Part shown: positions 1 to 7,805 of the stretch, one piece after another | How positions within the stretch are numbered: the first letter of the stretch is position 1 | How the letters are laid out: each line of letters begins with the position of its first letter | Program-made: the position numbers and the translations under genes | Origin: Mayfieldus sp038040285 | GTDB taxonomy: Bacteria; Actinomycetota; Thermoleophilia; Solirubrobacterales; 70-9 | Direction of reading: 5' to 3' | NCBI GenBank assembly: GCA_038040285.1 | Contig: JBBPIN010000014.1 | Coordinates: forward strand, 1 to 60,468 | DNA: 60,468 nt | Notes under the pieces: model-generated | What the model was told of the DNA's origin: nothing | Seen by the model: the letters and a program-made list of their open reading frames with translations, nothing else | Database searches by the model: none

Positions 1-347
1 AGACCTTCGGCAAGCCGATCGCCCAGCACCAGGCGATCCAGTTCAAGCTCGCCGATATGGCGACCAAGGTCGAGGCGGCGCGGCTCCTGACCACCAAGGC
101 GGCGCGGATGAAGGACGCCGGCGAGCGTTCCGACCTCGAGGCCGGGATGGCGAAGCTGTTCGCCTCCGAGAGCGGCAAGGAAGTGGTCGAGGATTCGTTC
201 CGCATCCACGGCGGCTACGGCTACTCGAAGGAATACGAGATCGAGCGCCTCTATCGCGATGCGCCGCTGCTGCTGATCGGCGAGGGCACCTCCGAGATCC
301 AGCGGATGATCATCGGTCGCAAGCTCATCGAGCGGAACAAGATCTAG
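1..347 (+). CDS. Acyl-CoA dehydrogenase, C-terminal part (5' truncated by window edge)
   Basis: The reading frame is open from base 3 and ends in TAG at 345-347, so only about the last 115 residues are present. They match the C-terminal helical domain of FAD acyl-CoA dehydrogenases: a Q-x-I-Q-F-K-L-A-D-M segment, the H-G-G-Y-G-Y-S segment, and the R-D-A-P...E-G-T-S-E-I-Q-R-M-I-I-G-R ending typical of the family. The enzyme oxidises acyl-CoA thioesters to enoyl-CoA with ETF as acceptor. Because MaoC, MeaA and CCR genes lie within 10 kb, methylsuccinyl-CoA dehydrogenase is an attractive substrate assignment, but the fragment cannot show it. The next gene begins on the base after this stop. Confidence 0.9.
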   Translation, partial: TFGKPIAQHQAIQFKLADMATKVEAARLLTTKAARMKDAGERSDLEAGMAKLFASESGKEVVEDSFRIHGGYGYSKEYEIERLYRDAPLLLIGEGTSEIQRMIIGRKLIERNKI

Positions 348-1040
348 GTGGCCGGCGACGGGCAGCCCGTCGCTCTGGTCAGCGGCGCGAGCCGCGGGAT
401 CGGCCGCGAGGTGGCCCGCCAGCTCGCCGCCGATCACGGCTATCTGATTCTAGCCGGAGCCCGCGACCCCGAGGCCGCCGGCCCGCCCGACCACGAAGGG
501 ATCACCTTCGTGCAGCTCGACGTCGCCGACCAGGCGAGCGTCGACGGGCTCGCGGAGCGGGTCGGGTCTGACCCCGGGCGACTCGACGCGCTGGCCAACA
601 ACGCGGGCGTCTACGGCGGACCCGACGGCGCCGCCGATTTCGACCTCGACGACGCACACGAGGTGCTGGAGACCAACCTGTTCGGCGCCTGGCGCCTGAG
701 CAAGGCGATGCTGCCGCTGCTGCGTCAGAGCCCCCAAGGGCGGATCGCCAATGTCTCCAGCGGTGCGGGCCAACTCGACGACATGCAGGGTGGGCGCGCC
801 GCCTACCGGATCTCGAAGGCGGGGCTCAACGCGCTCACCCGGATCCTCGCCGCCGACGAGGCGGGCAGCGGGATCCTCGTCAACACGATGTGCCCGGGCT
901 GGGTTCGCACAGACATGGGCACCTCGGCCGCCCCGCGCTCGGTCGAGGAGGGCGCCGACACCGCCGTGTGGCTGGCGACGCTGCCCGATGACGGTCCGAC
1001 AGGCGGATTCTTCCGCGACCGCAAACCGATTCCGTGGTAG
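348..1040 (+). CDS. Short-chain dehydrogenase/reductase (SDR)
   Basis: A 230-residue Rossmann-fold oxidoreductase. The cofactor loop G-A-S-R-G-I-G lies near residues 13-19, N-N-A-G follows at about 84-87, the catalytic Ser is in V-S-S-G, and the Y-R-I-S-K motif gives Tyr153 and Lys157. The Arg after the Gly-rich loop hints at NADP(H). The GTG start sits directly behind the TAG of the acyl-CoA dehydrogenase, so the two are probably translationally coupled. The substrate is unknown; carbonyl reductases related to human CBR1 share the C-terminal pattern C-P-G-W-V-R-T-D-M, seen here at about residues 182-190. Confidence 0.88.
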   Translation: MAGDGQPVALVSGASRGIGREVARQLAADHGYLILAGARDPEAAGPPDHEGITFVQLDVADQASVDGLAERVGSDPGRLDALANNAGVYGGPDGAADFDLDDAHEVLETNLFGAWRLSKAMLPLLRQSPQGRIANVSSGAGQLDDMQGGRAAYRISKAGLNALTRILAADEAGSGILVNTMCPGWVRTDMGTSAAPRSVEEGADTAVWLATLPDDGPTGGFFRDRKPIPW

Positions 1041-1047
1041 GGAAGCA

Positions 1048-1076
1048 ATTGCGGCGCCTTCGGCGCCTGACATGCC
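1048..1076 (+). repeat. Intergenic palindromic repeat, copy 1
   Basis: This 29-base unit begins ATTGCGGCG, has a hairpin core GGCGCCTTCGGCGCC, and ends TGACATGCC. It lies 8 bases after the SDR stop codon. Near-identical units occur at 3398-3426 (same strand) and 6126-6154 (opposite strand), with a shorter version near 6178-6200. The stem is GC-only with a TTCG-type loop and no T-run, so it could act as an mRNA 3'-end stabiliser or REP-like element rather than a classical terminator. Confidence 0.6.
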
Positions 1077-1113
1077 AGTGGCAGCGCCTAACGGCACCGC
1101 CTAGGATCACTAG

Positions 1114-1476
1114 ATGGCGTCCACCCAACAACTAATCGAGACCGCCGTGCGGCGCTTCCAGGAGGAGGTGCCGGCGCTGGCGAAGCTGAAGCTCGTCTTC
1201 GAGCTGGAACTGCGGGGCCGCGGCGACGTGCAGATGTTCCGGGTCGAGCTGCCGGGGCCGAAGATCACAAAGGGTGTCGCCGACCATGCTCGCGCCACGG
1301 TCGAGATCTCCCGCTCGACCTTCAACGATCTGGCGGCCGAGGGAACGGCCAGCGACTACCGCGAGGCGTTCGAGCACGGGCACATCAAGGCCTCCGGCGA
1401 CCCCAATGTCTTGAAGCTGATCGCCCAGGTGGTCGAAAGGCACGAGAAGCGGGCGCGGCTGAGGAAGGTCCGCTAG
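1114..1476 (+). CDS. SCP2-like sterol/lipid carrier domain protein
   Basis: This 120-residue soluble protein has the alternating strand pattern of the SCP2 fold: F-E-L-E-L-R-G-R-G, F-R-V-E-L-P-G-P, then A-R-A-T-V-E-I-S-R-S-T-F-N-D-L-A, and an F-E-H-G-H-I-K-A-S-G-D-P stretch. The last corresponds to the conserved 'G.l.i.Gd..l' end of SCP2 domains. Such domains bind hydrophobic ligands such as acyl-CoAs or sterols. The ATG at 1114 is the only good start. It stands alone between the SDR and the AlkZ-like gene on the same strand. The lipid ligand is not inferable. Confidence 0.6.
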   Translation: MASTQQLIETAVRRFQEEVPALAKLKLVFELELRGRGDVQMFRVELPGPKITKGVADHARATVEISRSTFNDLAAEGTASDYREAFEHGHIKASGDPNVLKLIAQVVERHEKRARLRKVR

Positions 1477-1482
1477 CTGGGC

Positions 1483-2607
1483 GTGGCGTCAACCTCGGCT
1501 CGGGCGAGGCGGCTTGACCCTGAGCGGTTGCCGCGCCTGCGGGCGGCGGCGCTCCTTCATCGCCCGGTCTCGATGCGAGAGCCCGTGGACGTCGCCAGGG
1601 CGATCGCCGGAGCCCAGGCGCAGGACACCTACGCGGGTCCGCTCACGTTCCGCTCCCGCAGCCGGCGGCTCACCGCAGCCGATATCGATCGCGCCCGAAC
1701 CAGGGAGCGCTCCCTGCTGCGCACGTGGGTGATGCGCATGACCATCCACCTGATCCCCACCGACGACGCCGGCTGGCTCCTGCCCCTGTTCGAGCCGGCG
1801 ATCGAGAAGTGGTCGCGGCGGCGCTTGGAGCAATTCGGGATGTCCGCGCGCACGCAAGACAAGGCGCTTCGCGTCGTCAAGCGGGCGCTCGAGAAGGAGG
1901 GCCCGCTCACTCGCCCGGAGATGGCCGAACGGATCAGCAGCGCAGGCGTCGAGCTGGACTCATCGACCCGCCTCCACATCATCCTGGTCGCAGTCACCTC
2001 AGGCATCGCCTGCCTCGGTCCGAACCGTGGAAGCAGCACATGCCTCGTGCTGCGGGACGATTGGCTCGGACAGCTTCCGCCCTTCGACCGCGACGCGGCG
2101 CTCGCGGAGCTGGCGCGCCGCTACCTGCGCGCGTTCGGCCCCGCCACCGAGCGCGACTTCGCCTATTGGTCCGGTCTCGGGCTGCGCGAGGTGAGGACTG
2201 GGCTCGCCGGGATCGCAAGCGAGCTCACCGAGTCGCGCCTTGGCGACCACACAGCGCTCTCCTTGAAGGGGAAGCGGAGTCGGCTGCCGCCGACCGGGCA
2301 GGTCCGCATGCTCGGTGCCTTCGACACCTACATGCTCGGATACCGCAGCCGTGACTTTGCCGTGCCGCCCGAGCACGTCGCCGCGGTCAAGGAGGGAGGT
2401 GGCGGCTGGATCCGGCCGGTGATCGTCCGCGACGGAGTCGTGATCGGGGGCTGGCGCTCGACCCGCTCGGGCGGCCGGATCGAGATCTCCCTCAATCTGC
2501 TCCAGCCCCTCTCAGCCGCGGTGCGGAAGGCGATCGACGCCGAGGTCGCCGACATCGCCCGCTTCGAAGGCATCCCGGTGGAGATGGCGGGCGACGCGGC
2601 CGGATAG
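1483..2607 (+). CDS. AlkZ-like winged-helix DNA glycosylase family protein
   Basis: A 374-residue protein of the HTH_42/AlkZ superfamily, made of tandem winged-helix domains that in characterised members excise alkylated bases or unhook interstrand crosslinks. The N-terminal region carries Q45-A-Q47 inside A-G-A-Q-A-Q-D, matching the Q-x-Q catalytic motif of AlkZ (the YcaQ/AlkX branch has Q-x-D). Other family hallmarks are R-T-W-V-M-R-M-T-I-H-L near residue 80 and the C-terminal L-G-A-F-D-T-Y-M-L-G-Y-R-S-R. GTG at 1483, 6 bases after the upstream stop, is taken as the start. A role in resistance to an alkylating metabolite is possible, but no biosynthetic cluster is visible nearby. Confidence 0.72.
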   Translation: MASTSARARRLDPERLPRLRAAALLHRPVSMREPVDVARAIAGAQAQDTYAGPLTFRSRSRRLTAADIDRARTRERSLLRTWVMRMTIHLIPTDDAGWLLPLFEPAIEKWSRRRLEQFGMSARTQDKALRVVKRALEKEGPLTRPEMAERISSAGVELDSSTRLHIILVAVTSGIACLGPNRGSSTCLVLRDDWLGQLPPFDRDAALAELARRYLRAFGPATERDFAYWSGLGLREVRTGLAGIASELTESRLGDHTALSLKGKRSRLPPTGQVRMLGAFDTYMLGYRSRDFAVPPEHVAAVKEGGGGWIRPVIVRDGVVIGGWRSTRSGGRIEISLNLLQPLSAAVRKAIDAEVADIARFEGIPVEMAGDAAG

Positions 2608-2619
2608 CATCCCGCGCCG

Positions 2620-3165
2620 ATGAACGACGAAAACCACGAGCTGATCACCGACCAGGCCGGTCGCGAGGCCTCCGGCGCCCACCGCTACGGGCGCTATCTG
2701 GAGGAGTTCGAGGTCGGCGACGTCTACAAGCATTGGCCCGCGAAGACGGTCACCGAGGCGGACGACCACCTCTTCTGCCTGCTGACCATGAACCACCACC
2801 CGCTGCACATCAACGACCTCTACGCATCGCAGTCGCAGCAGGGGCAGAACGTCGTCGTCGGGCCGCTTGTCTACTCGCTCGCCCTGGGGATGTCGGTCAG
2901 CGATGTCTCCGGCAAGGCGATTGCCAACCTGGCCACCGAGGAGCTGAGCCATCCGGCGCCGGTCTTTCACGGCGACACGCTGTTCTGCGAGTCGGAGGTG
3001 CTCGAGGTGCGCCCCTCGGAGTCAAAGCCCGACCGCGGCATCGTCAGGGTCCACACCCGCGTCTACAAGCAGGACGGAACCCTGGTCGCCGAGTTCAAGC
3101 GCGCTGTCCTGGTCCCACGCCTCCCCGACGGCGAGACGCCCGAGGCGGAAGGCCCGGTCGAGTAG
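2620..3165 (+). CDS. MaoC-family hot-dog hydratase/dehydratase
   Basis: A 181-residue single hot-dog-fold protein. It has the early F-E-V-G-D-V-Y motif, then V-T-E-A-D-D-H-L-F and N-H-H-P-L-H-I-N, which supply the D...H catalytic pair of MaoC hydratases, and later V-G-P-L-V-Y-S-L-A-L-G. These enzymes add or remove water on 2-enoyl-CoA-type thioesters. Single-domain MaoC proteins lie beside meaA in streptomycete ethylmalonyl-CoA loci, where mesaconyl-CoA hydration is expected, and meaA is the next large gene here. The family call is firm and the substrate is inferred from neighbours. Confidence 0.85.
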   Translation: MNDENHELITDQAGREASGAHRYGRYLEEFEVGDVYKHWPAKTVTEADDHLFCLLTMNHHPLHINDLYASQSQQGQNVVVGPLVYSLALGMSVSDVSGKAIANLATEELSHPAPVFHGDTLFCESEVLEVRPSESKPDRGIVRVHTRVYKQDGTLVAEFKRAVLVPRLPDGETPEAEGPVE

Positions 3166-3194
3166 AGGCGACCCTGCGCGGGTAGGCTTCGCCC

Positions 3195-3398
3195 ATGGTC
3201 AATTTCAAGCGACTCACCGATCAGGCGAAGAAGGCGATCGACAAGCGGGGCGGCATGGACTCGCTGAAGGAGGACGCCGGCGAGCTGCGCGATATCGCCA
3301 AGGGCAAGGGCAGCCTCAAGGACAAGGCCAAGGAAGCAGGCAAGGCGGTCAAGGACCCCGACGCCGAGGCCGAAGAGAAAGCGCCGCCGAAGCAGTAG
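3195..3398 (+). CDS. Small highly charged protein of unknown function
   Basis: A 67-residue Lys/Asp/Glu-rich protein (V-N-F-K-R-L-T-D-Q-A-K-K-A-I-D-K-R-G-G at the N terminus, then A-K-G-K-G-S-L-K-D-K-A-K-E-A-G-K-A). It has low complexity, no cysteine and no membrane segment, and is predicted to be a single amphipathic helix with a disordered tail. The composition resembles small actinobacterial proteins often labelled antitoxin-like (Rv0909 type), but there is no toxin-like neighbour and the label would be weak. An ATG start preceded by a purine-poor leader makes initiation uncertain. A palindromic repeat begins at the last base of its stop codon. Confidence 0.55.
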   Translation: MVNFKRLTDQAKKAIDKRGGMDSLKEDAGELRDIAKGKGSLKDKAKEAGKAVKDPDAEAEEKAPPKQ

Positions 3399-3426
3399 TT
3401 GCGGCGGCTTCGCCGCCTGACATGCC
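3398..3426 (+). repeat. Intergenic palindromic repeat, copy 2
   Basis: It begins at the last base of the stop codon of the small charged protein. Like copy 1 it reads TTGCGGCG, a palindromic stem (GGCGGCTTCGCCGCC) and TGACATGCC; the stem bases differ from copy 1 but compensate to keep pairing, which argues for selection on structure. Another GC-rich palindrome (GCCGGCGCGCATCGCGCCGGC) follows at about 3432-3452, making this gap a double hairpin between two convergent genes. Confidence 0.6.
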
Positions 3427-3456
3427 TGTGCCGGCGCGCATCGCGCCGGCCCCGCA

Positions 3457-4032
3457 TCAATGCGCCTCGTCGGAGGCGTGGGCCGGGGGTCTTGACTCCT
3501 CGGCCAGCGAGGTGATCTCCAGCGGCCCGCGGGCCGCGACCTCGAGCACCTCGCTCGCCTCCTCGGCGGAGCGCGCGTAGAGCTCGACCAGCATGTGCAC
3601 GACGATTCGCTCCTCGTCGTGCTTGTGGAAGCGCACGTGGGTGAAGAACTCACGCGTGCCGGCCTCACCGAAGGCGCCGTAGGTGAGCGACTCGGCGGCC
3701 TCCGGCCCTGAGCAGGTCTCGACCTGGTCCTGGTCGATGGCAACCGTGCAGGAAGCGACCCATGGAGTGCCCGCGACCATGCGCTCCCAGCGGTCCTCGA
3801 CCGGCGCCACGCGGTCTCCCTGCAGGATCAGGTGGGGCTGGTCGTGCATGCAGTCCAGGCACTGGACGACCGCCTCCTGTACCTCGTCCACACCCTCTGT
3901 GGGGATTCCCGAGTCGGGCGCGACGCGGCGGATCGCGTCGTAGTGGATCTGGATCTCGAGGTTCTGCGACCAGCAGCGGTAGCAGCGCAGCCAGGCCGAT
4001 CGGTCGCCGTTCAGCTCGCTCATCGCTCCCAT
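3457..4032 (-). CDS. Hypothetical protein with N-terminal CxxC pairs
   Basis: A 191-residue protein not recognised as a known family. The N-terminal third has two cysteine pairs, L-R-C-Y-R-C-W near residues 16-20 and V-Q-C-L-D-C-M near 57-61, compatible with a zinc-ribbon-like or metal-binding site. The middle contains R-F-H-K-H-D-E-E-R-I-V-V-H-M-L-V-E-L-Y. No signal peptide or membrane span is seen. It is encoded opposite to its left neighbour and upstream of meaA on the same strand, but a 50-base gap with a GC-rich inverted repeat (GCCTGGCGCAAATTGCGCCAG at about 4040-4060) separates them. An internal ATG nine bases downstream is an alternative start. Confidence 0.6.
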   Translation of the reverse strand: MGAMSELNGDRSAWLRCYRCWSQNLEIQIHYDAIRRVAPDSGIPTEGVDEVQEAVVQCLDCMHDQPHLILQGDRVAPVEDRWERMVAGTPWVASCTVAIDQDQVETCSGPEAAESLTYGAFGEAGTREFFTHVRFHKHDEERIVVHMLVELYARSAEEASEVLEVAARGPLEITSLAEESRPPAHASDEAH

Positions 4033-4082
4033 TGTCCCGCCTGGCGCAAATTGCGCCAGTCCGGGCGGGCCCGGACGAACGG

Positions 4083-6086
4083 CTAGGCGGGAGCGGCCGT
4101 CTGCCCGGCGCCGTTGCGCTCCGCAACCAGCTCCACGATGTCGCCCATCATGCGGTTGATCTCGAAGTCCTTGGACGTGTAGATGCGCGCCACGCCGTCC
4201 TCCTGAAGCTTGCGCGCGTCGGCGGCCGGAATGATCCCGCCGACGACGACCGGCACGTCGACGCCCGCCTCGCGCAGCAGCCGCACGATCTCAGGGACCA
4301 GCTGCATGTGCGAGCCGGAGAGGATCGAGATCCCAACCACGTCGACGTCCTCCTGCAGCGCCGACTCGGCGATCTCCTCGGGGGTGAGTCGAATGCCCTG
4401 GTAGACGACCTCCATGCCTGCGTCGCGGGCCCGCAGGGCCACCTGCTCGGAGCCGTTCGAGTGACCGTCGAGCCCCGGCTTTCCGACCAGGATCTTGATC
4501 CGGTGCCCGATCTCCCCGGAGACCTCGTCGACGCGCTTGCGCACCTCCTCGAGCAGTGCCGGGTCGCCGGCGGGGGCTGCCCCGCTCACCCCGGTGGGGG
4601 CGCGGTAGTCGCCGAACGCCTCGCGGAGGACGCCCGACCACTCGCCGGTCGTGGCACCAGCCTTGGCGGCGGCGATCGTCGCCGGCATGATGTTCTCGCC
4701 GTCGTCCGCCGCGACGCGCTGCAGCTCTTCGAGCGCATCGCGAACCGCATCGGTGTCGCGCTCTGCCCTCCAGCCCTCGAGCGACTCGATGCATTCGCGC
4801 TCCACGTCGGGATCGGGCTTGAGGATGCCTCCTTCGGCGTCGGCGGTGAGCGGAGAGTCCTCGGTCTCCGTGTAGGCGTTCTGACCCACCACCTTCAACT
4901 CACCGCGCTCGATCTTCGCCACCCGCTCGCGATGCGACTCGACCAGCCGCGCCTTCATGTAGGGGACCGCCTCCACGGCCCCGCCCTGCTCTTCGACGAT
5001 CGCCATCTCTTCGCGGGCCGCCTCGACCAACTCCTCGACCAGCCCCTCCATCACCGGCGAGCCCTCGAAGACGTCGGGGTACTCGAGCAGGTCGGTCTCT
5101 TCGGCGAGGATCTGCTGGATGCGCAGGCTCCACTGCTGATCCCAGGGGCGGGGGAGGCCGAGGGCCTCGTTCCAGGCCGGTAGCTGGATCGCCCGGGCGC
5201 GGGCGTCGCGGCTCAGCGTCACCGCCAGCGCCTCGAGCACGATGCGCGGCACGTTGTTCTCCGGTTGGGACTCGGTGAGGCCAAGCGAGTTGACCTGTAC
5301 GCCGTAGCGGAAGCGCAGCATCTTCGGGTCGGTGACGCCGTAGCGCTCGCGGCCGATCTCGGTCCAGATGCGACCCATCGCCCGGAGCTTGGCGACCTCT
5401 TCGATCAGCCTGATTCCGGCGTTGACGAAGAACGAGATGCGGCCGAAGACCTTCGGGAAGTCGGACTCGGAGACCTGTCCCCGCGCCTTGACCTCGTCGA
5501 GCACCGCGATCGCGGTGGAGAGCGCATAGGCGATCTCCTGCAGAGGCGTAGCGCCGGCCTCCTGCAGGTGGTAGCTGCAGACGTTGGTCGGGTTCCAGTC
5601 CGGAACCTCGTTGACCGCGAAGGCGACCGTGTCGGCGATCAGCCGCATTGATGGCTCGGGCGGGAAGGCGTAGGTGCCGCGCGAGAGGTACTCCTTGATG
5701 ATGTCGTTCTGGGTCGTCCCCTTGAGCTTGGTGCGCTCGACGCCGTTCTCCTCGGCGACGGTGACGTAGAGCCCGAGCAGCCAGGCTGCGGTCGCGTTGA
5801 TCGTCATCGAGGTGTTCATCTCGTCGAGCGGGATGCCGTCGAGCAGCGTGTGCATGTCGCCCTTGTGGACGATCGAGACGCCGACTTTGCCCACCTCACC
5901 GCGGGCCAGCGGTTGGTCGGGGTCGTAACCGGTCTGCGTGGGCAGGTCGAAGGCGACCGAGAGGCCGGTCTGGCCCTTCGCGAGGTTGCGCCGGTAAAGC
6001 TCGTTCGAGCGGCGGGCGTCGGAATGGCCCGCGTAGGTGCGCATCACCCAGGGGCGGTCAGGCTCAGGCAGGCGATGCTCGGCCAT
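4083..6086 (-). CDS. meaA: MeaA-type B12-dependent acyl-CoA mutase (probable ethylmalonyl-CoA mutase)
   Basis: A 667-residue protein with a methylmalonyl-CoA-mutase-like TIM barrel (about 1-500) followed by a cobalamin-binding domain (about 530-650). The barrel begins with M-R-T-Y-A-G-H-S-D-A-R-R-S-N-E-L-Y and F-D-L-P-T-Q-T-G-Y-D, and includes N-T-S-M-T-I-N-A and W-N-E-A-L-G-L-P-R-P-W-D-Q-Q-W-S-L. The B12 'base-off' motif D-G-H-S-N-G places the Co-ligand histidine at residue 542, followed by S-I-L-S-G-S-H and V-V-V-G-G. Overall pattern and length fit MeaA, which rearranges ethylmalonyl-CoA to methylsuccinyl-CoA, better than canonical two-subunit MCM. CCR, which makes ethylmalonyl-CoA, is encoded 3 kb away, supporting the pathway. 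Confidence 0.9.
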   Translation of the reverse strand: MAEHRLPEPDRPWVMRTYAGHSDARRSNELYRRNLAKGQTGLSVAFDLPTQTGYDPDQPLARGEVGKVGVSIVHKGDMHTLLDGIPLDEMNTSMTINATAAWLLGLYVTVAEENGVERTKLKGTTQNDIIKEYLSRGTYAFPPEPSMRLIADTVAFAVNEVPDWNPTNVCSYHLQEAGATPLQEIAYALSTAIAVLDEVKARGQVSESDFPKVFGRISFFVNAGIRLIEEVAKLRAMGRIWTEIGRERYGVTDPKMLRFRYGVQVNSLGLTESQPENNVPRIVLEALAVTLSRDARARAIQLPAWNEALGLPRPWDQQWSLRIQQILAEETDLLEYPDVFEGSPVMEGLVEELVEAAREEMAIVEEQGGAVEAVPYMKARLVESHRERVAKIERGELKVVGQNAYTETEDSPLTADAEGGILKPDPDVERECIESLEGWRAERDTDAVRDALEELQRVAADDGENIMPATIAAAKAGATTGEWSGVLREAFGDYRAPTGVSGAAPAGDPALLEEVRKRVDEVSGEIGHRIKILVGKPGLDGHSNGSEQVALRARDAGMEVVYQGIRLTPEEIAESALQEDVDVVGISILSGSHMQLVPEIVRLLREAGVDVPVVVGGIIPAADARKLQEDGVARIYTSKDFEINRMMGDIVELVAERNGAGQTAAPA

Positions 6087-6125
6087 ACATAGATGATATG
6101 CCGGGGCCCGACGGGCGCCGGCAGT

Positions 6126-6154
6126 TGCATGTCAGGCGCCGAAGGCGCCGCAAT
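6126..6154 (-). repeat. Intergenic palindromic repeat, copy 3 (with partial copy at 6178-6200)
   Basis: On the reverse strand this reads ATTGCGGCGCCTTCGGCGCCTGACATGC, matching copy 1 almost base for base. A degenerate half copy (GGCGCCGAAGTCGCCGCAAAT) follows 24 bases later in the same orientation. Both lie in the 212-base region between the meaA start and the divergent secreted-protein gene at 6299. Apart from these elements and a likely divergent promoter zone, I see nothing else in that gap. Confidence 0.6.
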
Positions 6155-6298
6155 AGATGTGTTATGCCCGTGGCGACCCGGCGCCGAAGTCGCCGCAAAT
6201 ATGTGATTTCCGGTGCACGCGCACGACGGAGCGCATCTTTCGCCCGCGCCTGTGTTTAGGCTCTCCGGTGCACGTCCAGTAGTGCCTCAGACGAAGTC

Positions 6299-6991
6299 AT
6301 GAAACGACCCGTCCGGATCGCGATCCCGCTTGCCGTCCTCGGCTCGGCTGCTGCCGCCGCTGCAGCGCTCGGTGCCTCGATCCCGATCTACACCAACGCG
6401 ATGTCGAGCACGGCTGCACGGGGACAGCTCGTGCATCTCGGCAAGAGCACCTGTGCCCGCGGCGGTGGCGCAGGGGCGCTGAACGTCACCGTGGGCAAGC
6501 AGACGCGGGAGTGCCAATTCCGCACCCCCGTGGTCGGTGCCAACCTCGACATCACCGCCACCACGCGCCTGCTGGCGGGCACACCGAGCACGATCCAGGC
6601 TCGCACCTTCGTCGCCGTCTCCCTGCGCGATGGCGGCAACGGCCAGTACCAGCTCGCCGTGTTCCCGAAGAAGGGCTCCTTCCAGCTGCGGCGCGACGTG
6701 CCCCCGAATGTCGATCGCACGCTGCTGGCGAAGGGCAAGGCCAGTGGCATCAAGGCGGTGGGCAAGCCGAACAAGCTGCGCCTACAGGCATTTCCCACCG
6801 CAACCGGGGAGACCCACTTGACCGCCTTCGTAAACGGCAAAAAGCTGGCCTCGGTGGTCGACGACGCGCACACGGCCTCGACCCTCACCGGCCGCTTCTC
6901 GACCGTGTCGGTCGGTTCGGCCAAGGCGGTCAAGGGCGCCGGGGCGAGTTTCGACGACCTCACGGTCGCGGTCCCCGATCCCTTCGGTTGA
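6299..6991 (+). CDS. Secreted protein of unknown function, jelly-roll-like
   Basis: A 230-residue protein with a clear N-terminal signal: basic start M-K-R-P-V-R, hydrophobic stretch to about residue 28, and small residues around the probable cleavage site. The rest is rich in short beta-strand-like segments, ending in F-S-T-V-S-V-G-S-A-K-A-V-K-G-A-G-A-S-F-D-D-L-T-V. That 'shared fold' ending is common to LamG/concanavalin-type and DUF1080-like domains, where the last strand carries F-D-D-v-x-V. Two cysteines (in the segments S-T-C-A and R-E-C-Q) could form a disulfide outside the cell. It is a single gene and the ligand is unknown. Confidence 0.6.
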   Translation: MKRPVRIAIPLAVLGSAAAAAAALGASIPIYTNAMSSTAARGQLVHLGKSTCARGGGAGALNVTVGKQTRECQFRTPVVGANLDITATTRLLAGTPSTIQARTFVAVSLRDGGNGQYQLAVFPKKGSFQLRRDVPPNVDRTLLAKGKASGIKAVGKPNKLRLQAFPTATGETHLTAFVNGKKLASVVDDAHTASTLTGRFSTVSVGSAKAVKGAGASFDDLTVAVPDPFG

Positions 6992-7030
6992 CGCACGCCG
7001 CCGGGGCGGCATCCGTCTAGTCTCTTCGCC

Positions 7031-7321
7031 GTGGAGACGACCACGGTGGAGCGCCCCCGCAGCGCCGGGCCGGACTCTGGCTTGGGGGGCAACTGGATGG
7101 TGATCGTCGAGAACGACAATCACAACACGTTCGACCACGTGGCCCAGACGCTTGCCCGCGTGGTCCCGGGGATCAGCATCGAGCAGGGGCACCGGTTCGC
7201 CGACACGATCCACAACAGCGGCCGGGCCTGCGTGTGGACGGGCCCTCGGGAGCCGGCGGAGCTTTACTGGGAGCAGCTCAAACAGGCGGGGCTGACGATG
7301 GCCCCGCTCGAGCAGCACTAG
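7031..7321 (+). CDS. clpS: ATP-dependent Clp protease adaptor ClpS
   Basis: A 96-residue protein. After a variable 20-residue N-terminal extension it shows the ClpS core: W-M-V-I-V-E-N-D-N-H-N-T-F-D-H-V (N-D-x-x-x-T binding motif for N-terminal residues of substrates), then H-R-F-A-D-T-I-H-N-S-G-R-A corresponding to the second His-containing helix, and a final W-E-Q-L-K-Q-A-G-L-T-M. ClpS delivers N-degron substrates to ClpA/ClpC unfoldases in the cytoplasm. GTG at 7031 is the start. The clp unfoldase gene is not in the window. The neighbouring MarR gene converges on it with only 4 bases between. Confidence 0.9.
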   Translation: METTTVERPRSAGPDSGLGGNWMVIVENDNHNTFDHVAQTLARVVPGISIEQGHRFADTIHNSGRACVWTGPREPAELYWEQLKQAGLTMAPLEQH

Positions 7322-7325
7322 CGAG

Positions 7326-7805
7326 CTAGTCGTCCCCGATGCTGCACTCGGCGTCGTCCTCCACACTGGGCAGGCGCTCGAGTATCTCGGTGAGGGTCTT
7401 CAGCTCCGGTTTGGCGAGGCGCGCCCCGACCAGCTGCTCGATCACCGCGTCGTGCGACCGCCCTGCGGCCTTCAGCCTGCTCATTCCGTCTTCGGTCAGC
7501 ACCGCGTAGGTGACGCGGCGGTCGCTCGCGCATTCGGCTTTCTCAACCAACCCCGCATCCCCGAGGCGGTCGAGCATCCGGGTGATCCCGGAGGGCGAGA
7601 GGATCAGCTGCGTGGCGAGGTCGATGCGCCGCAGCCTGGATCCCTCAGCGCGGGCCAGCAGCAGGAGCACCTCGTACTCGTTGATCGTCAGATCGTGCTC
7701 GGAGCTGAGGCGCGCGTCGAGCTCCCGGGCAATCGCTGCGTAGGCGCGCACCAGGCGAGCCCAGCTCTGCTTAGCGTTAGTTGCTTGTGTCGTCAAATGT
7801 TGCAT
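7326..7805 (-). CDS. MarR-family transcriptional regulator
   Basis: About 159 residues with the MarR winged helix: L-T-I-N-E-Y-E-V-L-L-L-L-A-R before the HTH, the recognition helix region L-S-P-S-G-I-T-R-M-L-D-R-L, and the wing C-A-S-D-R-R-V-T-Y-A-V-L-T, which includes the conserved D-R-R. A C-terminal dimerisation helix follows. ATG at 7805 is chosen; a TTG two codons earlier is also possible. It is divergent from the yceI gene, and the shared 72-base gap plus its own first codons hold three inverted repeats described separately, so it probably represses itself and the yceI unit in response to a small aromatic or oxidant signal. Confidence 0.88.
   Translation of the reverse strand: MQHLTTQATNAKQSWARLVRAYAAIARELDARLSSEHDLTINEYEVLLLLARAEGSRLRRIDLATQLILSPSGITRMLDRLGDAGLVEKAECASDRRVTYAVLTEDGMSRLKAAGRSHDAVIEQLVGARLAKPELKTLTEILERLPSVEDDAECSIGDD

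Noticed and set aside
6087..6298. Cobalamin riboswitch upstream of the B12-dependent mutase meaA
   Set aside because: The region lacks the B12-box core (GCCACTG-type) in the appropriate orientation and is taken up by palindromic repeats.
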